Shown here piece by piece: positions 32,034-40,199 of a stretch of 64,000 nucleotides of DNA (the first letter of the stretch is position 1; the number at the start of each line of letters is the position of its first letter). The stretch is from an uncultured Kiloniellaceae bacterium (GTDB lineage: Bacteria; Pseudomonadota; Alphaproteobacteria; Kiloniellales; Kiloniellaceae): NCBI GenBank assembly GCA_947493695.1, contig CANLSF010000006.1, forward strand, positions 62,001 to 126,000, given 5' to 3'. The position numbers and the translations under genes were made by a program. The notes beneath the pieces were generated by a model, which was not told where the DNA came from, searched no databases, and saw nothing but the letters and a program-made list of their open reading frames with translations.

Positions 32034-32819
32034 CTACTCCATTTTCCCTGAGCGCGCCACGTGATAGAGCCGTTCAATCAGCTCATCCATTGAGATTTCG
32101 TCCTTGGAATAAACACCGGCTACCTTGCCGCGATCCAATACGTACAAGCGGTCGACGACCGGATAGACGTGGAAGATATTGTGATCGATGAAGATCGCGG
32201 ACTTACCGGCCTTCTTGATGTTGCCGACAAACTCCAGTGTCTTTTTGGTCTCGATCAGCGAAAGCCCCATGGTCGGTTCGTCGAGGATCACCAACTGCGC
32301 CTCAAAATAGAGTGCGCGCGTGATGGCAACGCCCTGTTTTTCACCACCTGACATAGTGGCAACGACATTATCGGGATGTACCGCCGAGGACGTGAAGCCC
32401 ATATGTTCTTTCATCAGCCGCGCGGCTTCCGACCGCATTCGCTTGACGTCGAGCAACCCAAACTTGCCGCGCAGTTCGCGTCCCATGAACATGTTGCGCC
32501 AGATCGGCTGCTTCTCGCAAAGCGCCCTCTCCTGATAAACGGTCTCGATGCCGAGGCCCCGGGCGCGCGCCACTGACCAGTCGTGGATCCGCTCCCCATG
32601 AAAGTAGATTTCACCTCCGGGATCGGGGCGGTGGAAACCCATCACCGTTTTCACCAGCGTGGATTTCCCGGCGCCGTTGTCGCCAAGCAGTCCAACAATT
32701 TCGCCGGGGCGCACGACGAAGTCGACATCCGATAACGACCGGACTTCGCCAAAGGTCTTGGTAACGTTCTTGAGCTCGATGACCGGCGAAGAACCGGCGC
32801 TGCTGTCTGGCTGGGTCAT
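32034..32819 (-). CDS. Sugar ABC transporter ATP-binding protein, single-domain (FrcA-like)
   Basis: 261 residues with one nucleotide-binding domain: LLGDNGAGKSTLVKTVMG (Walker A), ATMSGGEKQGVAITRAL (signature, MSGGE variant), LVILDEPTMGLSLIET (Walker B) and FIDHNIFHVYPVVDR (H-loop region). The typical sugar ATPases RbsA/XylG have two NBDs (about 500 residues), whereas the Frc/Rhi systems use a single-NBD protein that dimerises, which fits this one. It lies between the binding-protein gene (75 bp downstream of it) and the permease, whose start is 7 bp beyond this gene's stop. All three genes should be cotranscribed. It powers import of an unidentified sugar. Confidence 0.9.
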   Translation of the reverse strand: MTQPDSSAGSSPVIELKNVTKTFGEVRSLSDVDFVVRPGEIVGLLGDNGAGKSTLVKTVMGFHRPDPGGEIYFHGERIHDWSVARARGLGIETVYQERALCEKQPIWRNMFMGRELRGKFGLLDVKRMRSEAARLMKEHMGFTSSAVHPDNVVATMSGGEKQGVAITRALYFEAQLVILDEPTMGLSLIETKKTLEFVGNIKKAGKSAIFIDHNIFHVYPVVDRLYVLDRGKVAGVYSKDEISMDELIERLYHVARSGKME

Positions 32820-32894
32820 GAATTTCCCAAAGCTCGGCTTCGGCGGGAAACCCTGAGAGGTTTCCCGCGATGAAGCGATACAGAGGTTAGTTAC

Positions 32895-33908
32895 TTAGCG
32901 GATTTCCACGGCAGCAAGCGGCGCGATTGCGTCCACGTTACTCGCGTCGACAAAGGCACCCGCCGTGTTGATATCCAGACCCGACATGCCGTACTTCTTG
33001 GACATGCAGATGTTCAGGATCGGCAGATAACCCTGCAGGTATGGCTGCTGATCGATCACCAGATTCTGGTAACCCTGCTCAATTGCCTGTGCGGAATTCG
33101 GCGACATATCAAAACCGGCAAAGAAGACGTCGCCGGGTTTCAGGGAAGCGGCTTCCGCATAGATCCCCACTGTCGAGGTCAGACCGCCATGATCCGTGAC
33201 CACCAGCTTGGTTTCAGGGTTGGCCTTGATCAGACCAACGAAGGTCGCAGTGCCCGCATTTGGATTGGCGTTGGTGGCAGCGTCAATCTCCTGATAGAGG
33301 AGCTTTGCACCGGCTTCCTCGACCGCATCAAGCACACCGACGGTCCGCTGGCCGCGATCGCCGCCCTGCCCTTTCAGGCCCCAGACAAAAACCGTATCAC
33401 CTTTAGTGACACCGGCTCGCTTAATGGCCTCGGCGCCCAGGGCGTAACCGGCCTTGTAGTTCGGCGCGCCGACATAGCCGAAACCCTGCGGCGCAAACTT
33501 GGCCTGGCTTTCAGGCAGTCCGGTGTTGAGAGTTGTAAAAATCGTACCCTGTTCGTATGCCTGCTCAACAAATGGTCCTGTCGCCGCTTCGCCGGCAAAG
33601 CCATAGGTCGCGATGCCATCAGGCTTGGTCGTAAGCGCCTGCTGGATCTGCTGCAGCATCTTGTTGGGATCCCAGTCGGAGAAATAGTAGGTCACGTCGG
33701 GACCAAGATCCTGCTCCGCCTGACGAAAGCCGTTGAGCACATTGTTCGCGAACACACCGCCCTGTGGTCCGCCTGGAAAGGCGGCGATTTTTACACCCGA
33801 GCACCATTTCTCAACCGGATCAGCCGACTGCGCGGTCGATGCCATGCCGTAGGACGAAGCCGTGGCCGCAGCGACGAGCAATGCCCGTTTCAAAAAAACT
33901 GATTTCAT
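32895..33908 (-). CDS. Periplasmic sugar-binding protein of the first ABC system
   Basis: 337 residues from the ATG with GGGAGGA upstream; an upstream in-frame ATG is rejected. The signal peptide MKSVFLKRALLVAAATASSYGMAST is followed by an Ala-Gln-Ser-Ala cleavage site. The mature chain has the type-1 sugar-binding protein (ribose/xylose class) pattern: VKIAAFPGG, an NKMLQQIQQALTTKPDGIATYGF hinge region, GDTVFVWGLKGQGGDRGQRTVGV, and FFAGFDMSPNSAQAIEQGYQNLVIDQQPYLQGYLPI, the last typical of the 'Q-Q-P' ligand-closing segment. It is transcribed away from the GntR gene and leads the transporter-kinase-enolase-SDR unit. Sugar identity unknown. Confidence 0.88.
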   Translation of the reverse strand: MKSVFLKRALLVAAATASSYGMASTAQSADPVEKWCSGVKIAAFPGGPQGGVFANNVLNGFRQAEQDLGPDVTYYFSDWDPNKMLQQIQQALTTKPDGIATYGFAGEAATGPFVEQAYEQGTIFTTLNTGLPESQAKFAPQGFGYVGAPNYKAGYALGAEAIKRAGVTKGDTVFVWGLKGQGGDRGQRTVGVLDAVEEAGAKLLYQEIDAATNANPNAGTATFVGLIKANPETKLVVTDHGGLTSTVGIYAEAASLKPGDVFFAGFDMSPNSAQAIEQGYQNLVIDQQPYLQGYLPILNICMSKKYGMSGLDINTAGAFVDASNVDAIAPLAAVEIR

Positions 33909-34119
33909 ATTTTCCTCCCGTAGAAGCGTATTTTTATTGCTTAAGAATCGCACGCCTATCTAGCCCATTCACAGCTATTTCAATCTGCATCGTTTGTAAA
34001 GATATATGCTTTGTTGACTCCTCTACCCGATGCCATGAAGCTATGCATTCAAGCATATGCTGGCACTTTTTCATATTCCTCAATAGTCCTTGACCGTGCC
34101 CTCGTGAAACTGCAGACAT

Positions 34120-34136
34120 AACTTATATGATAAGTT
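34120..34136. promoter_or_regulatory. Perfect palindrome, candidate GntR operator
   Basis: AACTTAT-ATG-ATAAGTT: perfect 7-bp arms, 3-bp centre, in the divergent region between the binding-protein gene and the GntR gene and 12 bp before the chosen GntR start. The size and centre resemble FadR/FCD-type operators. Its ATG at 34127 is not the start codon. Confidence 0.6.
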
Positions 34137-34147
34137 TAGGAATTCCT

Positions 34148-34987
34148 ATGTCTGAGTCCGTTGCCGAGAAATCCTCCGGAGGTCAGACCGCGGTGGTCAG
34201 TGTCGCCTCGCAACTGACCGATTTGATTTACGCGGAGATGACCCCCGGACTCAGTCTGCCGAGCGAGGCGGAGATGGCCTCGCGCTATGGCGTGAGCCGG
34301 GTCACAATCCGTGAAGCCATAAAGATGCTGGCGGGCCGGGGACTGGTGGAGATTTCACGCGGACGTCGGGCTGTGGTCAGCGAACCTTCGGGCAAAGCAC
34401 TCGGCGAATTCCTGGGATGGATCGTTCAATACGACCCTAAAGGCATGTTCGATCTGGTTGAGGTTCGGATGTCTCTGGAGATCAAGTCCGTCTCTCTTGC
34501 CGCGAAACGCGCTACGCGCCCTGCTCTGGCGGGAATTGAAAATATGTTGCAGGGCATGCGGGACGCCGGACAAAAGCTGGAGCGGGAAAACGGCGATCTG
34601 GCGACCGAGCGACTGTTTCATCAATGCGACGTGGGCTTTCACGAAGCCATTGCCCTGGCCAGCGGCAATCGCGTCATCACTTCCCTGATAGAGGCCATGT
34701 CTGTTCCGCTCGAACGCTCCTTCTTCATGAGCCGACGCGGCAAGACACTTCGCGGTCTTCCCCTGGAAAGCACCATTGCCGCCCATCAGAGAATTCTCGA
34801 TTGCATCAAAAAGCGCGACAGCACCGCCGCCGAGAACGCCATGCGCCTGCACCTGGAAGAATCAGGACGTGATATGCGTGCGGCCTTTGAGAACCGTCCC
34901 GCGCCAAGCGGCGGCGGAAAACCGGGTTCGCGGTCAGCTTTTCTCCCGCAAACGCTGGGCGTAGACGTTGATGACCAGTGCCGATAG
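34148..34987 (+). CDS. GntR-family (FadR/FCD subfamily) transcriptional regulator
   Basis: 279 residues from the ATG with AGGAA 5 bp upstream. The N-terminal wHTH is LIYAEMTPGLSLPSEAEMASRYGVSRVTIREAIKMLAGRGLVEISRGRRAVV, a textbook GntR helix-turn-helix. The C-terminal domain (MFDLVEVRMSLEIKSVSLAAKRATRPAL ... FHQCDVGFHEAIALASGNRVI ... H-Q-R-I-L-D) is the FCD fold, with Asp/His residues that could bind a metal and an acid ligand. It separates and probably controls two divergent sugar systems, with the palindrome at 34120-34136 as the likely operator. Its last 54 bp overlap the end of the converging permease gene. The effector is probably a sugar or sugar acid; unknown. Confidence 0.88.
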   Translation: MSESVAEKSSGGQTAVVSVASQLTDLIYAEMTPGLSLPSEAEMASRYGVSRVTIREAIKMLAGRGLVEISRGRRAVVSEPSGKALGEFLGWIVQYDPKGMFDLVEVRMSLEIKSVSLAAKRATRPALAGIENMLQGMRDAGQKLERENGDLATERLFHQCDVGFHEAIALASGNRVITSLIEAMSVPLERSFFMSRRGKTLRGLPLESTIAAHQRILDCIKKRDSTAAENAMRLHLEESGRDMRAAFENRPAPSGGGKPGSRSAFLPQTLGVDVDDQCR

Positions 34988-35941
34988 CAGAATGAGTCCG
35001 CGTATCAGGATCTTGAGGAAAGAGTCGATCTGAATGTGATCGAGTCCGTTATTGAGCACCCCCAGCACCAGTAACCCGACGATGGTATTGCCGATACCAC
35101 CGCGCCCGCCAAAGAGGCTGGTTCCGCCCACCACAACAGCGGCGATTGCGTCAAGCAGGTAGGTATCGAACTGGTTCTGCTGAGCGGAGCCGAAATAGGC
35201 GACTGCGAGCATCCCGGCGATGCCCGAACAGACGGCACCTATGACCAGGACCGAGCCGATGATGAGCTTTACGTTTACACCGGAATACTCTGCCGCCTCG
35301 CGATTTCCGCCTGTCATGTAGATGTAGCGGCCATAGCGCGTGTACTTCAGCACGAAGTGCCCCCCGGCGAGAAACAACACCGCCACGATGATCGTCCAGC
35401 GGACGCCGAATACGGACTCCGTACCCAGGGTCGTAATGAGATCCGGGTAATTGTACGCAATCTGTCCACGCACCAGTAGGGCCGAAACCCCGTTGGCAAT
35501 CTGCATCATAGCGAGCGTCATGATGAAGGAGGGAATGCCGATATACGTCACCCCGAAAGCCGTCACCATGCCGAAGGCGACCGCCGTCGCAAGGGTCAGT
35601 ACGATCGCGATCACACCCGGAAGCGGCAGATTGGCGATATTCACATACTCCGGTTGCAGGGTAAAATAGGCCAGAGAGATCCCCACGGCATTGGCAATCG
35701 CGGCAACCGAGAGGTCGATTTCAGCGGTCAGAATGACGAAGGTAAGACCAACGGCAATAATCGCCGTTATGGAGACCTGTGAGAGGATATTCATGAAGTT
35801 GTCCGCCGTTAAAAACGACGGGCTGGCAGCCGAAAAGAAGATCAAAAGCACCAATAGCGTGAAGACCGGCGCAATATTCCGCAGCTGGCCGGTGAGCACC
35901 GCCTTAAGGCCTCCGGCCTTCCCCGCTTCTTCGTCCTGCAT
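34934..35941 (-). CDS. Sugar ABC transporter permease of the second system (RbsC-like)
   Basis: 335 residues with about ten transmembrane segments. The RbsC/XylH pattern is visible: SITAIIAVGLTFVILTAEIDLSVAAIANAVGISLAYF, FGVTYIGIPSFIMTLAMMQIANGVSALLVRG, and the cytoplasmic loop GGNREAAEYSGVNVKLIIGSVLVIGAVCSGIAGML followed by DAIAAVVVGGTSLFGGRGGIGNTIVGLLVLGVLNNGLDHI. Together with the two-domain ATPase (15 bp upstream) and the binding protein it makes a complete monosaccharide importer distinct from the Frc-like set. The 3' ends of this gene and the GntR gene overlap by 54 bp on opposite strands, which is unusual for genes of this size and implies linked transcription effects. Confidence 0.88.
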   Translation of the reverse strand: MQDEEAGKAGGLKAVLTGQLRNIAPVFTLLVLLIFFSAASPSFLTADNFMNILSQVSITAIIAVGLTFVILTAEIDLSVAAIANAVGISLAYFTLQPEYVNIANLPLPGVIAIVLTLATAVAFGMVTAFGVTYIGIPSFIMTLAMMQIANGVSALLVRGQIAYNYPDLITTLGTESVFGVRWTIIVAVLFLAGGHFVLKYTRYGRYIYMTGGNREAAEYSGVNVKLIIGSVLVIGAVCSGIAGMLAVAYFGSAQQNQFDTYLLDAIAAVVVGGTSLFGGRGGIGNTIVGLLVLGVLNNGLDHIQIDSFLKILIRGLILLSALVINVYAQRLREKS

Positions 35942-35955
35942 CCTTTAAAAACCCC

Positions 35956-37470
35956 CTATGCCGCCGACAGCAGATCGGCCTTGTAAATTCTGCCGCTGTT
36001 AAATTCCCTGGCCACGACACCCTTGCGCAGCACGGTAATCCGGTCAGCGAGCGTCAGGATTGTCTCAGGCTCGCTTGAGAGAACCAGGATGGCCACGCCC
36101 AGATCGCGCAGCTTTTTGATAATTCGGATTACGTCTTCCTTGGCCCCGACATCCATTCCCCTTGTCGGTTCCGACAAGATCAAAACCTTGGGCAGGTCTG
36201 TCAGCCACTTGGCCAGCGCGACCTTCTGCTGATTCCCACCCGAGAGCGCGCCAAGCTCCATATCCGTGCCCTGTGTTTTAATCTGAAGGTCGTCTATGTG
36301 CGTTTGCGCAATTGCTCTCTCCGCATCCGGCTTTAGCAGAACGCGGTGGATGCGCTCCAAAATTGCAATCGAGATGTTCTTGTAGATCGGCTCGTTCCGG
36401 AACAGCATCATCGAGCGGTTTTCAGGAACAAAAGCGATGCCGCGGCGCTTCGCATCAGCCGTAGAGTGGAAGGACAAGGCCTGCCCCTCCAGCAGTATTC
36501 TGCCAGCCTGCAGCGGGATTTTTCCGAAAGCCGCACGCGCCAGTTCGATCTGGCCACAGCCCATAAAACCGTAGACGCCGGTGATCTCACCAGCACGTAG
36601 TTTCAAAGAAACGTCGCGCAGCAGCTTCCCATCGCCGACCGCGTCCGCCTCCATCACAACAGGTCTGGAATCATCGCCTGCGAGCTCGGCGCTTTCACCC
36701 ATGTGCATGCCGATCGACCCCCGACCGATCATGCTGGAAATCATTGCATCCTTGCTCAGATTGGCTGCCGGCTCGGACGTCACAGTACGACCATTGCGAA
36801 ACACCGTGACGCTGTCCGATATTTCCAGGACGTCGTCCAGGAAATGTGAAATGAAAACGATGCCGCAGCCCTCGGCACGGATTTTCCGGAGCACATCGAA
36901 AAGCCGCTTTACTTCCGGCGGCGACAGTGCCGAAGTCGGCTCGTCCAGGATGATGATGCGTGCGCCGGAGAAAAGAACACGGGAGAGCTCGACAAGCTGC
37001 TGAATACCGACCGGCAAGGCCCCCATGGTCATCGTCGGGTCGATGTCGAGACCAAGACTGGCAATCAGGCGCTTGGCCTCGCGGTTAATGCGCCGCCAGT
37101 CAATTGTGCCAAGTCTGGTTAAAGGCTGCTTCCCGAGAAAAACATTCTCTGCAACGCTCAAATCCGGCACTGTCGAGAGTTCCTGGTGCACCATGCCGAT
37201 ACCGGCATCAAGCGCGTCACGCGCCGAGCGGAAGCGCACCGTCTTCCCCCCAACGCGCATCTCGCCTTCGTAGTCAGTATGGACGCCGGCTATGACCTTC
37301 ATGGAAGTGGACTTGCCGGCGCCATTCTCGCCCACCAGCCCATGTATCTCACCTGCGGACAGGACAAAGTCCACCTCAGTGATCGCAGCAACACCGCCAA
37401 AGGATTTTGAGACACCCGAGAGTTCGAGCAGGGGCGGAACGCCGCCCCCGCCCTTTGCTTGCGCGTTCAT
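35956..37470 (-). CDS. Sugar ABC transporter ATP-binding protein, two-domain (RbsA/XylG/MglA-like)
   Basis: 504 residues with two nucleotide-binding domains. NBD1 carries VGENGAGKSTSMKVIAG (Walker A) and IIILDEPTSALSPPEV (Walker B), with a degenerate signature (LPVGIQQLVEL). NBD2 has the usual degenerate Walker A of this family (VYGFMGCGQIELARAA) and a good signature LSGGNQQKVALAK, then LILSEPTRGMDVGAKEDV. That asymmetry is normal for RbsA-type proteins and does not mean loss of function. It sits between the permease gene and the binding-protein gene, 10 bp from the latter, transcribed with them. It drives import of the second, unidentified sugar. Confidence 0.92.
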   Translation of the reverse strand: MNAQAKGGGGVPPLLELSGVSKSFGGVAAITEVDFVLSAGEIHGLVGENGAGKSTSMKVIAGVHTDYEGEMRVGGKTVRFRSARDALDAGIGMVHQELSTVPDLSVAENVFLGKQPLTRLGTIDWRRINREAKRLIASLGLDIDPTMTMGALPVGIQQLVELSRVLFSGARIIILDEPTSALSPPEVKRLFDVLRKIRAEGCGIVFISHFLDDVLEISDSVTVFRNGRTVTSEPAANLSKDAMISSMIGRGSIGMHMGESAELAGDDSRPVVMEADAVGDGKLLRDVSLKLRAGEITGVYGFMGCGQIELARAAFGKIPLQAGRILLEGQALSFHSTADAKRRGIAFVPENRSMMLFRNEPIYKNISIAILERIHRVLLKPDAERAIAQTHIDDLQIKTQGTDMELGALSGGNQQKVALAKWLTDLPKVLILSEPTRGMDVGAKEDVIRIIKKLRDLGVAILVLSSEPETILTLADRITVLRKGVVAREFNSGRIYKADLLSAA

Positions 37471-37480
37471 GAATCGCGCG

Positions 37481-38506
37481 TCAGATCAGGAAATTCTTCT
37501 GAAGCCACAGATTTCCGGGCGCCGTTTCCCTGGTGATCACCGGCCCGTCGGCAAGGATAAACTCCGGCACTTCTTTCCCGGCCTTTTCACCGCCTTGCGC
37601 CGCGGCAACACCGGCGGCAACCGCCCAACCGTGGATGCGGCTCGAAGGATTTCGCACCGTGGCAAGCATATGCCCGTTGAGTACCGCATTTACAGCCGGC
37701 GGCATGGCATCGACGCCTGCGATGATGATGTCGGTGCGGTTCTTGGCTTTCATCACATTTGACGCAGCGAGCGCCATATCGTCGTTATGGAAGAAAGCTG
37801 CTTTGATGTCGTCGTGCTTGGTCAGGATCGAGTCCCAGATACGCGCAACCTTGGTGACATCCCAATCCGCAGGCTCCTCGTTGATCACCTTTACGCCAGG
37901 ATAGTCAGCCACCACATCCCCAAAGCCCTTCGCGCGACCTTGAGCCCCGGAGTGACCGAGCGAGCCCTGGGTGTGCACGATATTGCCTTCCCCCTCTATG
38001 GCCGCCATCACCTGCGAAGTAACAGCGGAACCCATCATTTCGTTATCAGGTGCGATAAAGGTATGGATCGGAATGGTCCCCAGCGGCGCGATCAGCGTGT
38101 CCATTGCGATGACAGGGATGCCGTTATCAATCATCTTCTGAACCGGTTGCACCAGGGTGCCGATACCGAAGGTCTGAATCGCGACAAAATCCCATTGCTG
38201 CGTTGCCATATTCTCAATCGAAGCGCGTTGCTTTGTCGAAGAGAATTCACCATCGAACCAGGTGACTTCGACATTCATGAGCTTGCCCCAGGCCTCCGCG
38301 GCCTGCTTTCCCTGTGCACACCAGGTGGCTTTAAGTCCCGCGTTTGAAAAGGCCGCTTTTAACGGCTTACCTGATGGCTTCAAATCTTGCGCCATCGCAG
38401 GGTCGAAACCCGCTTCAGCGATCAATGCGCCTGTCAGCGCCGTCGCACCGATGGCTTTAAAAATATCGCGGCGGTTTTTGGATTCCTTCAGATACTCGTC
38501 GATCAT
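37481..38506 (-). CDS. Tat-exported sugar-binding protein of the second ABC system
   Basis: 341 residues. The N-terminus NRRDIFKAIGATALTGALIAEAGFDPAMA has a twin-arginine motif (NRRDIFK), so export is probably by Tat, unlike the Sec-type signal of the other binding protein in this island. The mature chain is a type-1 sugar-binding protein: ...NAGLKATWCAQGKQAAEAWGKLMNVEVTWFDG, QWDFVAIQTFGIGTLVQPVQKMIDNGIPVIAMDT, NIVHTQGSLGHSGAQGRAKGFGDV, AAFFHNDDMALAASNVMKAKN and DGPVITRETAPGNLWLQKNFLI. It begins the second transporter unit and reads toward the permease. Sugar identity cannot be inferred. The Tat route suggests a cofactor or fast folding before export. Confidence 0.85.
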   Translation of the reverse strand: MIDEYLKESKNRRDIFKAIGATALTGALIAEAGFDPAMAQDLKPSGKPLKAAFSNAGLKATWCAQGKQAAEAWGKLMNVEVTWFDGEFSSTKQRASIENMATQQWDFVAIQTFGIGTLVQPVQKMIDNGIPVIAMDTLIAPLGTIPIHTFIAPDNEMMGSAVTSQVMAAIEGEGNIVHTQGSLGHSGAQGRAKGFGDVVADYPGVKVINEEPADWDVTKVARIWDSILTKHDDIKAAFFHNDDMALAASNVMKAKNRTDIIIAGVDAMPPAVNAVLNGHMLATVRNPSSRIHGWAVAAGVAAAQGGEKAGKEVPEFILADGPVITRETAPGNLWLQKNFLI

Positions 38507-39009
38507 TGTGTAAACCTCCCATTGTTGATTTCGTTATTATGGTTCTCTGGTTTAACGCTTGAATCGCTCTCGTTTCGTGCTGTGTTGCGGCCTTGTTTCA
38601 CTCGGGTCGGGCAAGAGTGCCTGCATCTTAGCACGGCGATGACATACAGGACTCTTGCTACTTTTAGACGACTTATCGTGGGCACTATTTTCCAGCGGAA
38701 CAATTGCCGGTAGCAGTCATTAGAAAACGGCTTGAGGTACGAAAAATGATTGGCCGCTCACCTCAAAGCACAGGTATTCCCGCGAACATTTGAGAATTTC
38801 ACACGCGCTCTGTCAAGCCAGAGCACTCGCGTTAGGGCGAAAGTCGAAACTGTCCGAAGCGCACCACCCGCACGCATGCAAGCATGCTTTTGCAGTGTTA
38901 CGAAGCGGCGTTTTCGACGGAACGCATGGTTTGGTGGGCCGGTGAATACAAAAAAAACAAAACTGACGCCAACACTCAACCTAAGATGAGCTCAGTTCAT
39001 CTATCGACA
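38507..39009. other. Intergenic region, no gene recognised
   Basis: About 500 bp between the binding-protein start and the LysR 3' end. A 73-codon minus-strand frame lacks family resemblance. The promoter for the second transporter should lie at its left end. No repeat or terminator stood out. Confidence 0.45.
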
Positions 39010-39900
39010 TCAAACGCTATCGAGCAACCAGTCACGTAAGAGCTTTACCTCCTGGCGAACAGCAGGCGCTGCGTCTGCCAGAATGTAAAACGAATGCGGT
39101 GCCGGCAGCGCGTAGGTCCCCAGGGTCACGAGCGCATTGCGTTCGATCAAAGGCGCAACCAGCTTTTGCCAACCCAGAACCACACCAATGTCGTCACAGG
39201 CGGCCTGCAGTGCGATGGAATAATTGTTTACGCGCTGACCCTGTGCGACGTCACCGTCATACCCCAAACCCCTGAACCAGGTCTGCCAAGTCGTCCAACG
39301 ATCATTCTGTGCTTCCATATGGATAAGCCGCATTTGCGCCAGCGCTTTCAGATCCTGCACCGGGTGCTCCTCGGCGAACTGCGGGCTGCATACGGGAACC
39401 AACTGGTCTCTGAAGAGCGGAAAGGTCGCATTTTCCTCATCATCCATATCACCGTAACGGATTATCAGATCAACCGACCGCCCTGGGCTTAAGGGCGTGT
39501 CATACACATGCTGGTTCACGGCAACATCGCCATGATGACGCCAAAAAGAAGTCAACCGGGGTGTGAGCCAAAGCGATGAAACAGCCGTTGTTGCCGCAAC
39601 AGTTACGAAGTTTCTGTCCGGCACTGCGCGGATTCGGCTCAGGGTAGCCGAGAGCTGCGTAAAACTGTTTTCCAACGCACTGAAGAGCGTCGCACCCTGC
39701 TCAGTCAGACTGACCCCCCGGTGTTGCCGAATGAATAGAGCTACGCTGAGTTCTTCTTCGAGCGCTTTGACCTGGTGACTAACGGCTCCAGGCGTCACAT
39801 TGAGCTCCGCAGCGGCATCCTTGAAACTCAGATGACGCGCCGCCGCTTCGAAAGCACTCAGCGTGGTGAGCGGCGGTAAATCGTAATGCTTTCTGGCCAT
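39010..39900 (-). CDS. LysR-family regulator (GcvA-like)
   Basis: 296 residues. The N-terminal HTH is LPPLTTLSAFEAAARHLSFKDAAAELNVTPGAVSHQVKALEEELSVALFIRQHRGVSLTEQG, which is the GcvA-type sequence: 'LPPL.aL..FeAAARh.SF..AA.EL.vT.gAVS.Qik.LE'. The C-terminal periplasmic-binding-like domain carries VDLIIRYGDMDDEENATFPLF, a typical effector-binding hinge region. It is divergent from the dimethylglycine/sarcosine dehydrogenase-like gene, so it probably activates that gene in response to a methylated glycine or betaine derivative. A T-N11-A palindrome lies directly upstream of its start (39914-39928). Confidence 0.88.
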   Translation of the reverse strand: MARKHYDLPPLTTLSAFEAAARHLSFKDAAAELNVTPGAVSHQVKALEEELSVALFIRQHRGVSLTEQGATLFSALENSFTQLSATLSRIRAVPDRNFVTVAATTAVSSLWLTPRLTSFWRHHGDVAVNQHVYDTPLSPGRSVDLIIRYGDMDDEENATFPLFRDQLVPVCSPQFAEEHPVQDLKALAQMRLIHMEAQNDRWTTWQTWFRGLGYDGDVAQGQRVNNYSIALQAACDDIGVVLGWQKLVAPLIERNALVTLGTYALPAPHSFYILADAAPAVRQEVKLLRDWLLDSV

Positions 39901-39913
39901 CGCACTCGCTTGA

Positions 39914-39928
39914 GTGAATCAAATTCAC
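39914..39928. promoter_or_regulatory. Candidate LysR T-N11-A operator
   Basis: GTGAAT-CAA-ATTCAC, perfect 6-bp arms with T-N11-A spacing, 14 bp before the LysR start in the 299-bp divergent region. It fits autorepression by the LysR protein. Confidence 0.5.
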
Positions 39929-40199
39929 CTGAAGTTGAGATTTTTTACTATTGCACGCATGCGCGTTCAGCGGAAGCTTTGTCACCTTGCAGGATTGGAA
40001 ACCTGATCGATTCTCGCCGAGATACCTTTCGCATCAACGGAATAACCGAACGCAAAATTGGTCATCACGACAAGCTTCCGTCGCCTGAGGAACAGCACGA
40101 AGATGCACCCATGTGGCTATCTCTGACAGAGATCAGATGGAGCAAAACCTCCAACACACATCCCGGGCGATGTGAAGAGCGAATGGATAGTGATCTGAA

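Noticed and set aside
30800-32191. 463-codon plus-strand frame opposite the ABC permease
   Set aside because: Product is the Arg/Gln/His-rich mirror of the permease; no recognised domain.
38758-38979. 73-codon minus-strand frame in the gap upstream of the LysR gene
   Set aside because: No start signal, no similarity recognised, low-complexity ending.
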